Source: Streptomyces sp. CNH099 (GTDB taxonomy: Bacteria; Actinomycetota; Actinomycetes; Streptomycetales; Streptomycetaceae). From it: DNA of 64,000 bases. The notes beneath the pieces are model-generated. The model was given only the letters and a program-made list of their open reading frames with translations, had not been told where the DNA came from and made no database searches. The stretch spans positions 62,001 through 126,000 of the forward strand of contig AZWL01000007.1 in assembly GCA_000514715.1 (NCBI GenBank). The letters run 5' to 3'. The position numbers were made by a program, and so were the translations under genes. Positions 43,585 to 52,918 of the stretch are shown one piece after another (within the stretch, counting starts at the first letter, position 1; each line of letters begins with the position of its first letter).

Positions 43585-44730
43585 TCAGCCTCCCGACGTG
43601 TCCAGCTCCGCGCCCGCCTCCACCTGCGCGCACTCGTACGGGTCCGCGAGCCACCCCTCCGGCAGCACCACCTTGTTCCGCCCCGCCGTGCGCCCCCGCG
43701 GGCCGTCCGCGCCAACCGGCCACGGCTGGTCCAGGTCCAGCGTGCCCAGCAGGTCGTCCAGCTCGGCCAGCGAGCCGGCCATCGCCATCCGGTGGCGCAG
43801 CTCCTTACCCACCGAGAAGCCCTTCGTGTACCACGGCACGTGCTTGCGGAAGTCGACCACGCCGCGCCGCTCGTCGCCGAGCCACTGCCCCAGCAGCTCC
43901 GCGTGCCGCAGCATCACCCCGGCGACCTCCTTGAGCGCCGGCCGCGCGTACGCGTCCACCGCCGGCGGGCCCGGAGCCGCGTCGAAGGCCGCCACCAGGT
44001 CGCCGAAGAGCCACGGCCGCCCCAGGCAGCCGCGCCCGACCACCACGCCGTCGCACCCCGTCTCCCGCACCATCCGCACCGCGTCGTCCGCCGACCAGAT
44101 GTCCCCGTTGCCCAGCACCGGGATCTCCGGCACGTGCTCCTTCAGCCGGGCGATGGCGTCCCAGTCGGCGGTGCCGCCGTAGTGCTGCGCCGCCGTACGG
44201 CCATGCAGAGCAATAGCGGTGACGCCCTCCTCGACCGCGATGCGGCCGGCGTCCAGATAGGTGAGGTGATCGTCGTCGATGCCCTTGCGCATCTTCATCG
44301 TCACCGGCAGCCCGCCCGCGTTGCGCACGGCCTCGCGGAGGATGGCGCGCAGCAGGTTCCGCTTGTACGGCAGCGCCGAGCCGCCGCCCTTGCGGGTCAC
44401 CTTGGGTACGGGGCAGCCGAAGTTGAGGTCGATGTGGTCGGCGAGGTCCTCGTCGGCGATCATGCGGGCGGCCCGGCCGGTGTACGCCGGGTCCACGCCG
44501 TACAGCTGGATGGACCGCGGCTTCTCGGTGCCGTCGAAGTGGACCAGGCGCATCGTCTTGGCGTCCCGCTCGACCAGCGCCCGCGTCGTGATCATCTCGC
44601 TGACGAACAGGCCGCGGCCGCCGGAGAACTCCCGGCACAGCGTGCGGAACGGCGCGTTCGTGATCCCCGCCATGGGCGCGAGCACCACGGGCGGAGAGAC
44701 GGTGTGCGGGCCGATCTGCAGCTCGGACAT
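43585..44730 (-). CDS. dusB: tRNA-dihydrouridine synthase (DusB-like)
   Basis: 381 residues. FMN barrel motifs: VVLAPMAGITNAPFR at the N-terminus, IDLNFGCPVPKVTRKGGG with the catalytic cysteine near residue 100, VTMKMRKGIDD, ALHGRTAAQHYGG and GNGDIWSADDA. It reduces specific uridines in tRNA to dihydrouridine with NADPH. ATG 44730 is chosen since MSELQIG fits the family start and GAGGT lies about 10 bases upstream; the frame extends upstream without similarity. Confidence 0.94.
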   Translation of the reverse strand: MSELQIGPHTVSPPVVLAPMAGITNAPFRTLCREFSGGRGLFVSEMITTRALVERDAKTMRLVHFDGTEKPRSIQLYGVDPAYTGRAARMIADEDLADHIDLNFGCPVPKVTRKGGGSALPYKRNLLRAILREAVRNAGGLPVTMKMRKGIDDDHLTYLDAGRIAVEEGVTAIALHGRTAAQHYGGTADWDAIARLKEHVPEIPVLGNGDIWSADDAVRMVRETGCDGVVVGRGCLGRPWLFGDLVAAFDAAPGPPAVDAYARPALKEVAGVMLRHAELLGQWLGDERRGVVDFRKHVPWYTKGFSVGKELRHRMAMAGSLAELDDLLGTLDLDQPWPVGADGPRGRTAGRNKVVLPEGWLADPYECAQVEAGAELDTSGG

Positions 44731-44866
44731 GCGGCGGACTACCTCAATGCGTACGGGGGCGGACCCTCTATTGTCCCTCACCTGCGCCGGGACGCGCACC
44801 TTCCCACCGGGCGGCCGGACGGCGGCGGTGACCTCCGGTGCGCGAGACGGCGGGGACGGCGGGGGC

Positions 44867-46744
44867 TCAGCTCCGTAGCGCGCCCCACGTGTTCGGGCCC
44901 ACCTGGCCGTCGACCGACAGGCCCTTCGCGCCCTGGAACTGCTTGACCGCCGCCTCCGTGTCCGGGCCGAACTTGCCGTCGACGCCGCCCGCGCCGAGGT
45001 CGTAGCCGCGAGCGCGGAGGATGCACTGGACCTGCACCACGCGCTCGCCGGAGTCGCCGTGCTGGGTGAGGGCCGTGCCCGAGTAGTAGTTGCAGGAGTC
45101 CCACGGGTCGGCGGGTGGCGCCGACGTCGTGGGCGGGGTGGTCGGCTTCGCCGTGGTGGCCTCGGGGCGGGTGGGCTTCCGGGTGGGCTCGGCCGTTTCG
45201 CCGGGATCGCCGGTCGGCTGCGCGGTGCCCGCGGCGGACGGGCTCGGGGACGGCGACGTGTCCGGCTTCGCCTCGTCCTCGTCCTTCTTCTGCGACGGCT
45301 TCACCTTCCCGGGCTGGTCACCCGGCGTGGCGGGGGCGCTCGAACTCCGGTCCGCGCCGCGCGCGTCCGACCCGCCGTCGCCGTCGTCGGAGCCCAGCCA
45401 CCCCGGTACGGCGAACGCCAGCGCCCCCACGGCCGCCACGGCGACGACGGCGCCGGCCAGCATCAGGGGGCGGCGGCGCTGCGGCGGGCGGGCGGCGGGG
45501 GCGTCCGCGGTCTCCGGCGGGCTCTGCCCGTACGGGGTGGGCCCTCCGCCCTGCGGGGTGGCGTGGCCGTGCGGCCCGCCCTGCGGCTGCCCGCCGGACG
45601 GCTGTCCGTACGGCGGTTGCCCGGTCGGCGGCTGTCCGTACGGGCCCGCGGCCCCGGGCCCTCCCGGCCCGGCCGCACCGCCCGGGCCGCCCGCGCCGGC
45701 CGCCCCGAAACCGGCCGCCGCCGCGTTCAGCGCCTCCGGCGGCATCGACGGCGTGTGCGACTCCGGCGCCGGGCCGAAACCTCCCCCTACGCCGGGGCCC
45801 GGGGGCGTGGGGGTACCCCCAGCCACCGCACCCGGCGCGCCCGCACCGAGCCCCAGGCCGCCGCCCAGCCGCATCGTCTCCGCCGCGTCCGGCGGCGGCT
45901 CCCCCGCCGCCACCGCCGCGAGCAGCCGCCCCGCGCGCAGCGCGTCCGCGCGCACCGCCGGGTCCTTGTCCATCAGCTCCCGCAGCGCGCCCGCCAGCAC
46001 GCCCGCGCGCCGCGGCTCCGGCAGCGGCTCCACGACGATCGCGCTGATCGTCGACCACGTCGACGACCGGCGGAACGGCGAGATGCCCTCCACCGCCGCG
46101 TACAGAGTCGCGCCCAGCGACCACACGTCCGACGCCGGTCCCGGCAGGTCGCCGCGGGCCCGCTCGGGCGACAGGTAGTCGATGGAGCCGACCATCTCGC
46201 CCGGGGCGGTCAGCCGCGTCGAACCGTCGTCGCCGGGGTCGTCCATCGCGGCGATCCCGAAGTCGGTGAGGACCACGCGGCCGCTGCGCGCGAGCAGGAT
46301 GTTGGCGGGCTTGACGTCGCGGTGCAGGACTCCGGCCCGGTGCGCGGCGGCCAGCGCGTCGACGACCTTCGCGCCGATCCCGGCGGCCTCCGCCGGGTCC
46401 AGCACGCCCCGTTCACGTATGACGTCGTCCAGCGACGGCCCGTCGACCAGCTCCATCACAATCAGGGGCCGGCCGTCGTGCTCCGTGACGTCGTGCACGG
46501 CGATCACGCCCGGATGGTCGACGCGGGCCGCTGCCCGCGCCTCCCGCTGCATCCTTAAACGCAGCTCCGCCGCGTCGTGTCCCGCGCCCTCCCCGAACGC
46601 GCGCAGTTCCTTGACCGCCACCTCCCGGCCCAGGACCTCGTCCACGGCACGCCACACCGTGCCCATGCCGCCCCGTCCGAGCTGTCCCACCACGCGATAC
46701 CGCCCGGCAAGCCGCCGGCCGACCCCCGCTTCGCTCTCCCCCAC
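44867..46744 (-). CDS. Membrane Ser/Thr protein kinase with extracellular peptidoglycan-binding domain
   Basis: 625 residues; GTG 46744 follows GAGGG. Kinase domain about 14-275: GQLGRGGMGTVW (ATP loop), AVKELR (Lys), LHRDVKPANILL (catalytic loop near 142) and LTDFGIAAM (DFG). Then a Gly/Pro/Gln-rich cytoplasmic linker, one membrane helix at about 427-450 (LMLAGAVVAVAAVGALAF), a Ser/Thr/Pro-rich stalk, and a PG_binding_1-like domain at about 553-625 (HGDSGERVVQVQCILRARGY, GKFGPDTEAAVKQFQGAKG). Hence a Hanks-type sensor kinase reading the cell wall, using a PG-binding fold instead of PASTA repeats. Confidence 0.92.
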   Translation of the reverse strand: MGESEAGVGRRLAGRYRVVGQLGRGGMGTVWRAVDEVLGREVAVKELRAFGEGAGHDAAELRLRMQREARAAARVDHPGVIAVHDVTEHDGRPLIVMELVDGPSLDDVIRERGVLDPAEAAGIGAKVVDALAAAHRAGVLHRDVKPANILLARSGRVVLTDFGIAAMDDPGDDGSTRLTAPGEMVGSIDYLSPERARGDLPGPASDVWSLGATLYAAVEGISPFRRSSTWSTISAIVVEPLPEPRRAGVLAGALRELMDKDPAVRADALRAGRLLAAVAAGEPPPDAAETMRLGGGLGLGAGAPGAVAGGTPTPPGPGVGGGFGPAPESHTPSMPPEALNAAAAGFGAAGAGGPGGAAGPGGPGAAGPYGQPPTGQPPYGQPSGGQPQGGPHGHATPQGGGPTPYGQSPPETADAPAARPPQRRRPLMLAGAVVAVAAVGALAFAVPGWLGSDDGDGGSDARGADRSSSAPATPGDQPGKVKPSQKKDEDEAKPDTSPSPSPSAAGTAQPTGDPGETAEPTRKPTRPEATTAKPTTPPTTSAPPADPWDSCNYYSGTALTQHGDSGERVVQVQCILRARGYDLGAGGVDGKFGPDTEAAVKQFQGAKGLSVDGQVGPNTWGALRS

Positions 46745-46985
46745 GCTGCCCTCTGCCGTTCGATGCCCGCCCCGTGTCCGGCGCGCGCAAAACGTTCGTG
46801 CCTCCCGGCAGCCTAACGGTCCCCGGTGACAGGGGAGACCGGTGTGCCGCCCGGGGCGCGGAGCACCCGGCGGGGGCGCGGGAGCGCGCGACGCCGTACC
46901 GCCCGCCGCACGCCCGCGTCCCGTACGCCCGCGGGCCCCCGGCCCGGCTCCGTACACCGCCGCCCCCGCGCCCCCCGCCCCGCGC

Positions 46986-48587
46986 TCACTTCTCCGCGCC
47001 CCCGCCCCGCAGCGCGGTGAACGCCACCGCCGCCACCGCCAGCGACAGCACCGCGCCGATCACGCCCACCGTCGCCAGCCCATCCGCGAACGCCTCCCGC
47101 GCCGCCGCCAGCAGCTCCGCGCCCAGCGGCTCCGGCAGCTCCTCCGCCACGGCCGCCGCGCCCGCCAGGGTGTCGCGCGCCGTTTCCGCCGCCGCCTCCG
47201 GCGTGCCGTCCGGCACCCGGCCGTCGACGTCGGCCCGGTACACCGCCGTGCCCACGCTGCCCAGCACCGCGACCCCCAGCGCCACGCCCAGCTCCGAACT
47301 CGTCTCGCTGATCGCCGACGCCGCCCCCGCCTTCTCCGGCGGCACCGCGCCGACGACCAGTTCCGTACCGAGCGCCAGCACCGGGCCGATGCCCGAGTTC
47401 ACCAGCGCGTACGCCACCACGATCACCGCGATGTCCCCCGCCCCGCCCGGCTCGACCCGGCTCAGCAGCAGATACCCCGCCGCCGCCGACACCAGCCCCG
47501 CACCCATGACCGGCCCCGGCCGGAACCGGCGGGCGCACACCGGCGCCGCCACCGACGCGGCGATGAGCACCGCCGCGGGCGGCAGCAGCCACAGCCCCGC
47601 GCGGAACGCCGACTGCCCCTCCACCAGCTGCAGATACTGCGTCACGAACAGATACGTGCCGCTGACCGACACCGTGGCGACCAGCACGATCAGCAGCGCG
47701 CCGCGGAACGACCGGTCCGCGAACAGCCCCAGGTCCAGCAGCGGATCGGCCAACCGCCGCTGCCTGCGCAGAAAGACTGCTCCCGCGCCCGCTCCCCCCG
47801 CGGCGGCCAGCAGCGGCACGACCGCCACCCCGTGCGCCAGCTCCTTGATCGCGTACGTCACCGGAAGCATCGCCGCCAGCGACAGCAGCACGCTCGCCGG
47901 ATCCACGCGGCCGGCGTCCGGATCCCGCGACTCCGGCAGCAGCAGCGGCCCGGCCACCAGCAGCAGGACCATCACCGGCAGGCCCAGCAGAAACGCCGAA
48001 CCCCACCAGAAGTGCTCCAGCAGCACCCCGCCCAGCACCGGGCCGAGCGCGACGCCGAGGGAGAACATCGCCGCCCAGATCGCGAACGCCAGGCCGCGCT
48101 GCCGCGGGTCGAGGAACAGGTTGCTGATCAGGGAGAGCGTCGACGGCATCAGCGTGGCGCCGGCCACGCCCAGCAGCAGCCGGGCGACGATCAGCGCCTC
48201 CGGGCCCGGCGCGTACGCCGCGGCGAGGGACGCGGCGCCGAAGGCGGCGGCGCCCGTCAGGAGCAGCCGGCGGCGGCCGATGCGGTCGCCGAGCGTGCCC
48301 ATGGTCACGAGGAAGCCGGCGATCATGAAGCCGTAGATGTCGATGATCCACAGCAGTTGTGTGTTGGTGGGCTGCAGATCGGCCGCGAGATGCGGCACGG
48401 CCAGGTGCAGGACGGAGAGGTCGAGGGCGAGGAGGAGGGTGGGCAGGGCCAGCACCGCGAGCCCGGCCCACGCGCGCGGCCCGGCGCGTTCGACGGTGCG
48501 GGCGGCGCCGCCGGTGCCGCCCGCGCCGCCGGGATCGGGGGCGCCGGGTGCTTCGGGAGCGGGGGTGAGGTCGGTGTCCACGGGCAT
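46986..48587 (-). CDS. MFS drug exporter, DHA2 (EmrB/QacA, 14-TM) family
   Basis: 533 residues, about 14 hydrophobic helices. Motif A appears as GTLGDRIGRRRLLLTG near residue 96, and helix LLALDLSVLHLAVPHLA with the D/E in TM1 is typical of DHA2 proteins. The antiporter motif region is GVALGPVLGGVLLEHFWW. It likely exports lipophilic cations or antibiotics with protons. It diverges from the SARP/NB-ARC regulator across 133 bp, a common regulator-exporter layout. Confidence 0.92.
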   Translation of the reverse strand: MPVDTDLTPAPEAPGAPDPGGAGGTGGAARTVERAGPRAWAGLAVLALPTLLLALDLSVLHLAVPHLAADLQPTNTQLLWIIDIYGFMIAGFLVTMGTLGDRIGRRRLLLTGAAAFGAASLAAAYAPGPEALIVARLLLGVAGATLMPSTLSLISNLFLDPRQRGLAFAIWAAMFSLGVALGPVLGGVLLEHFWWGSAFLLGLPVMVLLLVAGPLLLPESRDPDAGRVDPASVLLSLAAMLPVTYAIKELAHGVAVVPLLAAAGGAGAGAVFLRRQRRLADPLLDLGLFADRSFRGALLIVLVATVSVSGTYLFVTQYLQLVEGQSAFRAGLWLLPPAAVLIAASVAAPVCARRFRPGPVMGAGLVSAAAGYLLLSRVEPGGAGDIAVIVVAYALVNSGIGPVLALGTELVVGAVPPEKAGAASAISETSSELGVALGVAVLGSVGTAVYRADVDGRVPDGTPEAAAETARDTLAGAAAVAEELPEPLGAELLAAAREAFADGLATVGVIGAVLSLAVAAVAFTALRGGGAEK

Positions 48588-48720
48588 GTCCCTTCGGGGC
48601 AGGCGGGGCGTCGGCGGCCCCGTCGGCGGCTACGGGACCGACTCTGCGGCCCGGCGCTCTCGGTCCACTCCAGAGCCGCTCTCGGACGCCGTTGTCGGAC
48701 CCGCTGCGTACCGTTGAGGC

Positions 48721-51700
48721 ATGCGATTCGGGGTCCTCGGTCCACTGGCGGTGTGGACGGACGCCGGCGGGCCGGTCAGGGTCGCCGAGCGGAAGGTGCG
48801 CGCGCTGCTCGCGGACCTGCTGCTGCACGAGGGCCGCACGGTCTCCGCCGGCCGGCTCGTCGAGGACCTGTGGCCCCCGGACGCCCGCCCCGGGAACCCC
48901 GCCGGGGCGCTGCAGACCCGCGTCTGGCAGCTCCGCCGCGCCCTCGCCGCCGCGGAGCCCGCCGCCCGCGAGCTGGTCGTACGGGAACAGGGCGGCTACC
49001 GGCTCGCCGTGCCCTCCGAGTCTGTGGACGCAGGCCGCTTCACCGCCCTCGTCGCCCGGGCCCGTACGGCCGACGGTCCGGAGGTACGGGCCGGGCGGCT
49101 GCGGGAGGCGCTGGCGCTGTGGCGCGGCGGCGCGTACGAGGACGTCGCCGACGAGGACTTCGCCCGCGCCGGCGCGGCCCGCCTGGAGGAGAGCCGGCTG
49201 ACCGCGGTCGAGGAGCTGGCGCACGCGCGCCTCGCCCTCGGCGAGCACGGGCCGCTCGCCGCGGAACTGGGCGTGCTGGTGGACCGGCACCCGCTGCGGG
49301 AGCGGCTGCACGCGGCGCACATCACGGCGCTGTACCGGTCGGGGCGGCAGAGCGAGGCCCTGGCCGCGTACGGCGGACTGCGCCGGCACCTGGCCCGGGA
49401 GCTGGGCCTGGCACCGGGCCCGGAGCTGGCGGCGCTGCAGCGGGCGATCCTGGCGCAGGACCCGGCGCTGGGAGCGGTGGACGGCGCGTCCGCGGGTGCA
49501 CCGCGCGGGGGCACGGGGCACGCGGGGGTGGCCGGCACGGGCACGGCCGCCGCGGGCACCGCCGCCGCAGGCACAGCGGGTCCGGCCGCGGCGAGCGCGG
49601 CCCCCGCCGCCTCCGCACCGGCCCCGGCGACCGCCGCCGCCCCCGCGCCCGGCCCCGCTCCCCCGCCGGGCAACCTCCCCGCCCCCGTCACCGAACTCGT
49701 CGGCCGCGACCGCGAGGTCGCCGACGTGCGCAAGCTCCTCCACTCCGAACGCCTCGTCACCCTCGGCGGCCCCGGCGGCGTGGGCAAGACCCGGCTCGCC
49801 CTCGAAGTCGCCGCCCGGGCTCTCGCCGACGCGCCCGCCGGCCTCCCCGGAGACTTCCCCGACGGCGTCTGGCTCGCCGAACTCGCCGGCCGCCGTTGCT
49901 ACGACGACCCCGCCGACGTCGTCGCCCACGCCCTCGGCGTCCACGACACCGACGGCCGCCCCACCCACGACGTCCTCGCCGACGCCCTGCGCGCCAGACG
50001 GCTCCTCCTCGTCCTCGACAACTGCGAGCACCTCGTCGAGTCCGTCGCCCCGCTCGCCGCCCGCCTCCTCCGCGCCGCCCCCGGCCTGCGCATCCTGGCC
50101 ACCAGCCAGGAGCAGCTGGCCATCGCCGGCGAGACCCTCTACGCCGTACCGCCGCTGACCCTGCCCCCGCCCTCCGCCCACCCCGCCGCCGCGGACCACC
50201 CCGCCGTGTCCGCCGGAGCCGCTGCGTCCGCCGTGTCCGCCGTGTCCCCCGTGTCCGCCGACTGCCTGCAGGAGTCCAGCGCGGTACGGCTCTTCCTCGC
50301 CCGCGCCGCCGCCGCGGCCCCCGGCTTCCGGCTCGACCCCGACAACGCCGCCGCCGTCGCCGCCGTCTGCCGCCGCCTCGACGGCATCCCCCTCGCGCTC
50401 GAACTCGCCGCCACCCGCGTCCGCGCCCTCGGCGTGCACCGCCTCGCCGAACGCCTCGACGACCGGTTCCGCCTCCTCGCCGCCGGCAGCTCCCGCCGGG
50501 ACGCGCCCGAACGGCAGCGCACGCTGCGCGCGACGATCGAGTGGAGCTGGGACCTGCTCACCCCCGCAGAACAGGCCGTCCTGCGGCGGATGTCCGTCTT
50601 CGCCACCGGCACCACGCTGCCCGCCGCCGAAGCCGTCTGCGCCGGCCCGGACATCGACCCCGCCGACGTCGCCGACCTGCTGGCCCGCCTCGTCGACCGC
50701 TCCCTGGTCGTCGCCACCCCCGGCCCCGACGGCCCCCGCTACGGGCTGCTGGAGTCGGTCGCCGCGTACGGCCTCGAAGAGCTGACGGCCGCCGGGGAGC
50801 ACCCCCGCGCGCTACGCCGGCACGCCAGCCACTACGCGGACCTGGCAGAACGCGCCGCGCCCCACCTGTTCACCCGCACCCAGACCCGCTGGCTGACCTG
50901 CCTCGACGCCGAGTCCGGCAACCTGCGCAAGGCCCTCGACACCGCCACCGCGACGGGCGACGCCGCCCTGGCGCTGCGGCTGGCGAACGCGCTGGCGTGG
51001 TACTGGTACCTGCGCGGACGCCACCGCGAGGGCACGCGTGCGCTGGCGCGCGCGCTGGAGACGGGCACGGCGGCGGAGGCGCCGAAGACGGAGGCAGCGA
51101 CGGCGGAGGCAGCAAAGGCAGGGGCAGCGACGGTGGAAGCACCCAAGGCGGAGGCGGCAGCGACGGAGGCCGCAACCGCGGCCGCCCCGGACGGCGAGGC
51201 GGCGCGCCTCGCGGCGCCGCGCGCCTCCGTCGCCGCCTGGCACGCCGGGTTCACCCTGCTCGACGCCGCCGTCCGGGCCCCGAAGGACGCCGAGGCCGAT
51301 GCGTACCGGACGTACGGGACGCGCGGGATGTACGACGACGACGGCGGCGGTCCGTCCTCGCAACCCGGCGGCACCGACGACGGCCCCCAACCCGCGACCG
51401 CCCCCGGCGCGGTCCCCGACGCCGCCGCCGACAGCCGAGCGGTGTGGTTCCTCGCCTACGCCGAGGCCAACTACGGCAGCATCCCCCGCGCCGCCGCGCT
51501 CGCCGACCGCGCGCTGGGCGAGTTCCGTACCCGCGGCGACCGCTGGGGCGAGGCCGCCGCCCTCGTCGTACAGGCGACCGCGGCGCTCTTCCGCGGCGAC
51601 CTCGCCGCGCTCGCGCGGCACTCCGCCACCGCCGCCCGTATCTTCGACGAGCTGGGCGAGGCGTGGGGCCGGCTCGAAGCGGGCGAGGCCATGGCCGAGC

Positions 51701-52449
51701 ACGCCGAGATCACCGGCGACTACGCGCGCGCCGCGCGGCTGCACCGCGACGACGCCCGTCGGGCGGCGGAACTCGGCCTGTGGGCCCAGCAGTCGTACCG
51801 GCTCGCGGGCCTCGGCCGGATCACGATGCTCACCGGCGACCTGGCGGAGTCCCGGCGGCTGCACGAGCAGGCCATGGCGCTGGCCACCGCGCACTTCGAC
51901 CCGGTCGGCGAGGAGTTCGCCGAGGTCGGTCTCGGGATGGTGGCCCGGAGGGCCGGCCGGCCCGAGGCCGCCGAGGCGCATCTGCGCCCCTGGCTGACGT
52001 GGTGGCGCGGGCTCGGGTCCGCCGCGGCGCCGCGCGGGGTGGCGCTGGCCGCGGCGGAGCTGGGCTTCGTCGCCGAGCAGCGCGGGGACGCGGCGGAGGC
52101 GCGGGCCCTGCAGTGCGAAGCGCTGGCCGCCGCGCGCGCCACGGAGGACCCGCGGGCCACGGCGCTGGCGCTGGAGGGCCTGGCCGGCGTCGAGACGCTG
52201 ACCGGCGGCCACCTGTCCGCCGCCCGGCTCCTCGGCACCGCCGCCGCCCTGCGGACGGCGGCAGGCGCGCCGCTGCCTGCGGCGGAGCGGGGGGACGTCG
52301 ACCGCATCACGGCGCGGGCGACGGCGGCGCTCGGCGCGGAGTCCTTCACCGCCGCGTACGAGGAGGGCCGCGGGATGCGCCCCGCCGACCACCCGGCCTG
52401 CACGCCGCCGCCACCTCCGAAGCCGCGGCCGGAAACCGGAGCCCCGTAA
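48721..52449 (+). CDS. AfsR/SARP-type regulator with BTAD, NB-ARC and TPR-like C-terminal domains
   Basis: 1242 residues. Residues 1-95 are an OmpR-like winged helix (MRFGVLGPLAVW, VRALLADLLLHEGRTVSAGRLVEDLWP). Then a BTAD helical domain (about 100-245), an Ala/Pro-rich linker, and an NB-ARC/ATPase domain with GGPGGVGKTRLALE near 351 and RRLLLVLDNCEHL near 423. A long TPR-like C-terminus carries an Ala/Glu/Lys/Thr insert at about 785-825. Such proteins activate specialised-metabolite or transporter genes and use ATP binding as a switch. The divergent MFS exporter is the obvious target candidate. Confidence 0.9.
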   Translation: MRFGVLGPLAVWTDAGGPVRVAERKVRALLADLLLHEGRTVSAGRLVEDLWPPDARPGNPAGALQTRVWQLRRALAAAEPAARELVVREQGGYRLAVPSESVDAGRFTALVARARTADGPEVRAGRLREALALWRGGAYEDVADEDFARAGAARLEESRLTAVEELAHARLALGEHGPLAAELGVLVDRHPLRERLHAAHITALYRSGRQSEALAAYGGLRRHLARELGLAPGPELAALQRAILAQDPALGAVDGASAGAPRGGTGHAGVAGTGTAAAGTAAAGTAGPAAASAAPAASAPAPATAAAPAPGPAPPPGNLPAPVTELVGRDREVADVRKLLHSERLVTLGGPGGVGKTRLALEVAARALADAPAGLPGDFPDGVWLAELAGRRCYDDPADVVAHALGVHDTDGRPTHDVLADALRARRLLLVLDNCEHLVESVAPLAARLLRAAPGLRILATSQEQLAIAGETLYAVPPLTLPPPSAHPAAADHPAVSAGAAASAVSAVSPVSADCLQESSAVRLFLARAAAAAPGFRLDPDNAAAVAAVCRRLDGIPLALELAATRVRALGVHRLAERLDDRFRLLAAGSSRRDAPERQRTLRATIEWSWDLLTPAEQAVLRRMSVFATGTTLPAAEAVCAGPDIDPADVADLLARLVDRSLVVATPGPDGPRYGLLESVAAYGLEELTAAGEHPRALRRHASHYADLAERAAPHLFTRTQTRWLTCLDAESGNLRKALDTATATGDAALALRLANALAWYWYLRGRHREGTRALARALETGTAAEAPKTEAATAEAAKAGAATVEAPKAEAAATEAATAAAPDGEAARLAAPRASVAAWHAGFTLLDAAVRAPKDAEADAYRTYGTRGMYDDDGGGPSSQPGGTDDGPQPATAPGAVPDAAADSRAVWFLAYAEANYGSIPRAAALADRALGEFRTRGDRWGEAAALVVQATAALFRGDLAALARHSATAARIFDELGEAWGRLEAGEAMAEHAEITGDYARAARLHRDDARRAAELGLWAQQSYRLAGLGRITMLTGDLAESRRLHEQAMALATAHFDPVGEEFAEVGLGMVARRAGRPEAAEAHLRPWLTWWRGLGSAAAPRGVALAAAELGFVAEQRGDAAEARALQCEALAAARATEDPRATALALEGLAGVETLTGGHLSAARLLGTAAALRTAAGAPLPAAERGDVDRITARATAALGAESFTAAYEEGRGMRPADHPACTPPPPPKPRPETGAP

Positions 52450-52918
52450 CGCGCCGCGTTCCCCCGGCCCCGTGCGCCGCCCGCTCGCGTCCCGCGGGGC
52501 GGTGTGGCCGGTCGGCGGCCACGGCTCCGCCGGTCGCGGATCCGAAGCGTGGGTTCGCGCGACCGCGGAGTGCGTCCTGCCCGGTGGGTGGTGGCTTCCC
52601 CGCGCCCCGCGCGGCGCGGGGACGGCACCCCGGGCGCGGGCAGGCCACGCGGCGGAGAGCGCCTCGGCCACACCGGGCGCGGGACGCGACCCGCCGCCCG
52701 CCCGGCGCAGCCGAGCCGCGCCGCGTCCCGGCACCGCCGCCCACCGGCCGAGGCCGGTCAGGTCAGGTCAGGTCCGGGCCCGGCCCGGTCACCCCGTACC
52801 GGCCGCGTCGCCTGGGCACCGCCCCGCGGGCACCCGCGCCGCCCGCGACACCGCGCCCGGCCGGCCCGCGCCGCACAACCCGGTCCCGTCGTCACCCGGC
52901 AGCCCGGGCACCCGGCCG
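52450..52918. other. Intergenic region with terminator hairpin and GGTCA repeats
   Basis: 469 bases between convergent genes, no gene supported. A 9-bp perfect stem CCCCGCGCC/GGCGCGGGG (52598-52606 with 52613-52621) probably ends the regulator transcript. GGTCA is repeated three times at 52756-52770. The rest is very GC-rich without recognisable structure. Confidence 0.6.
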
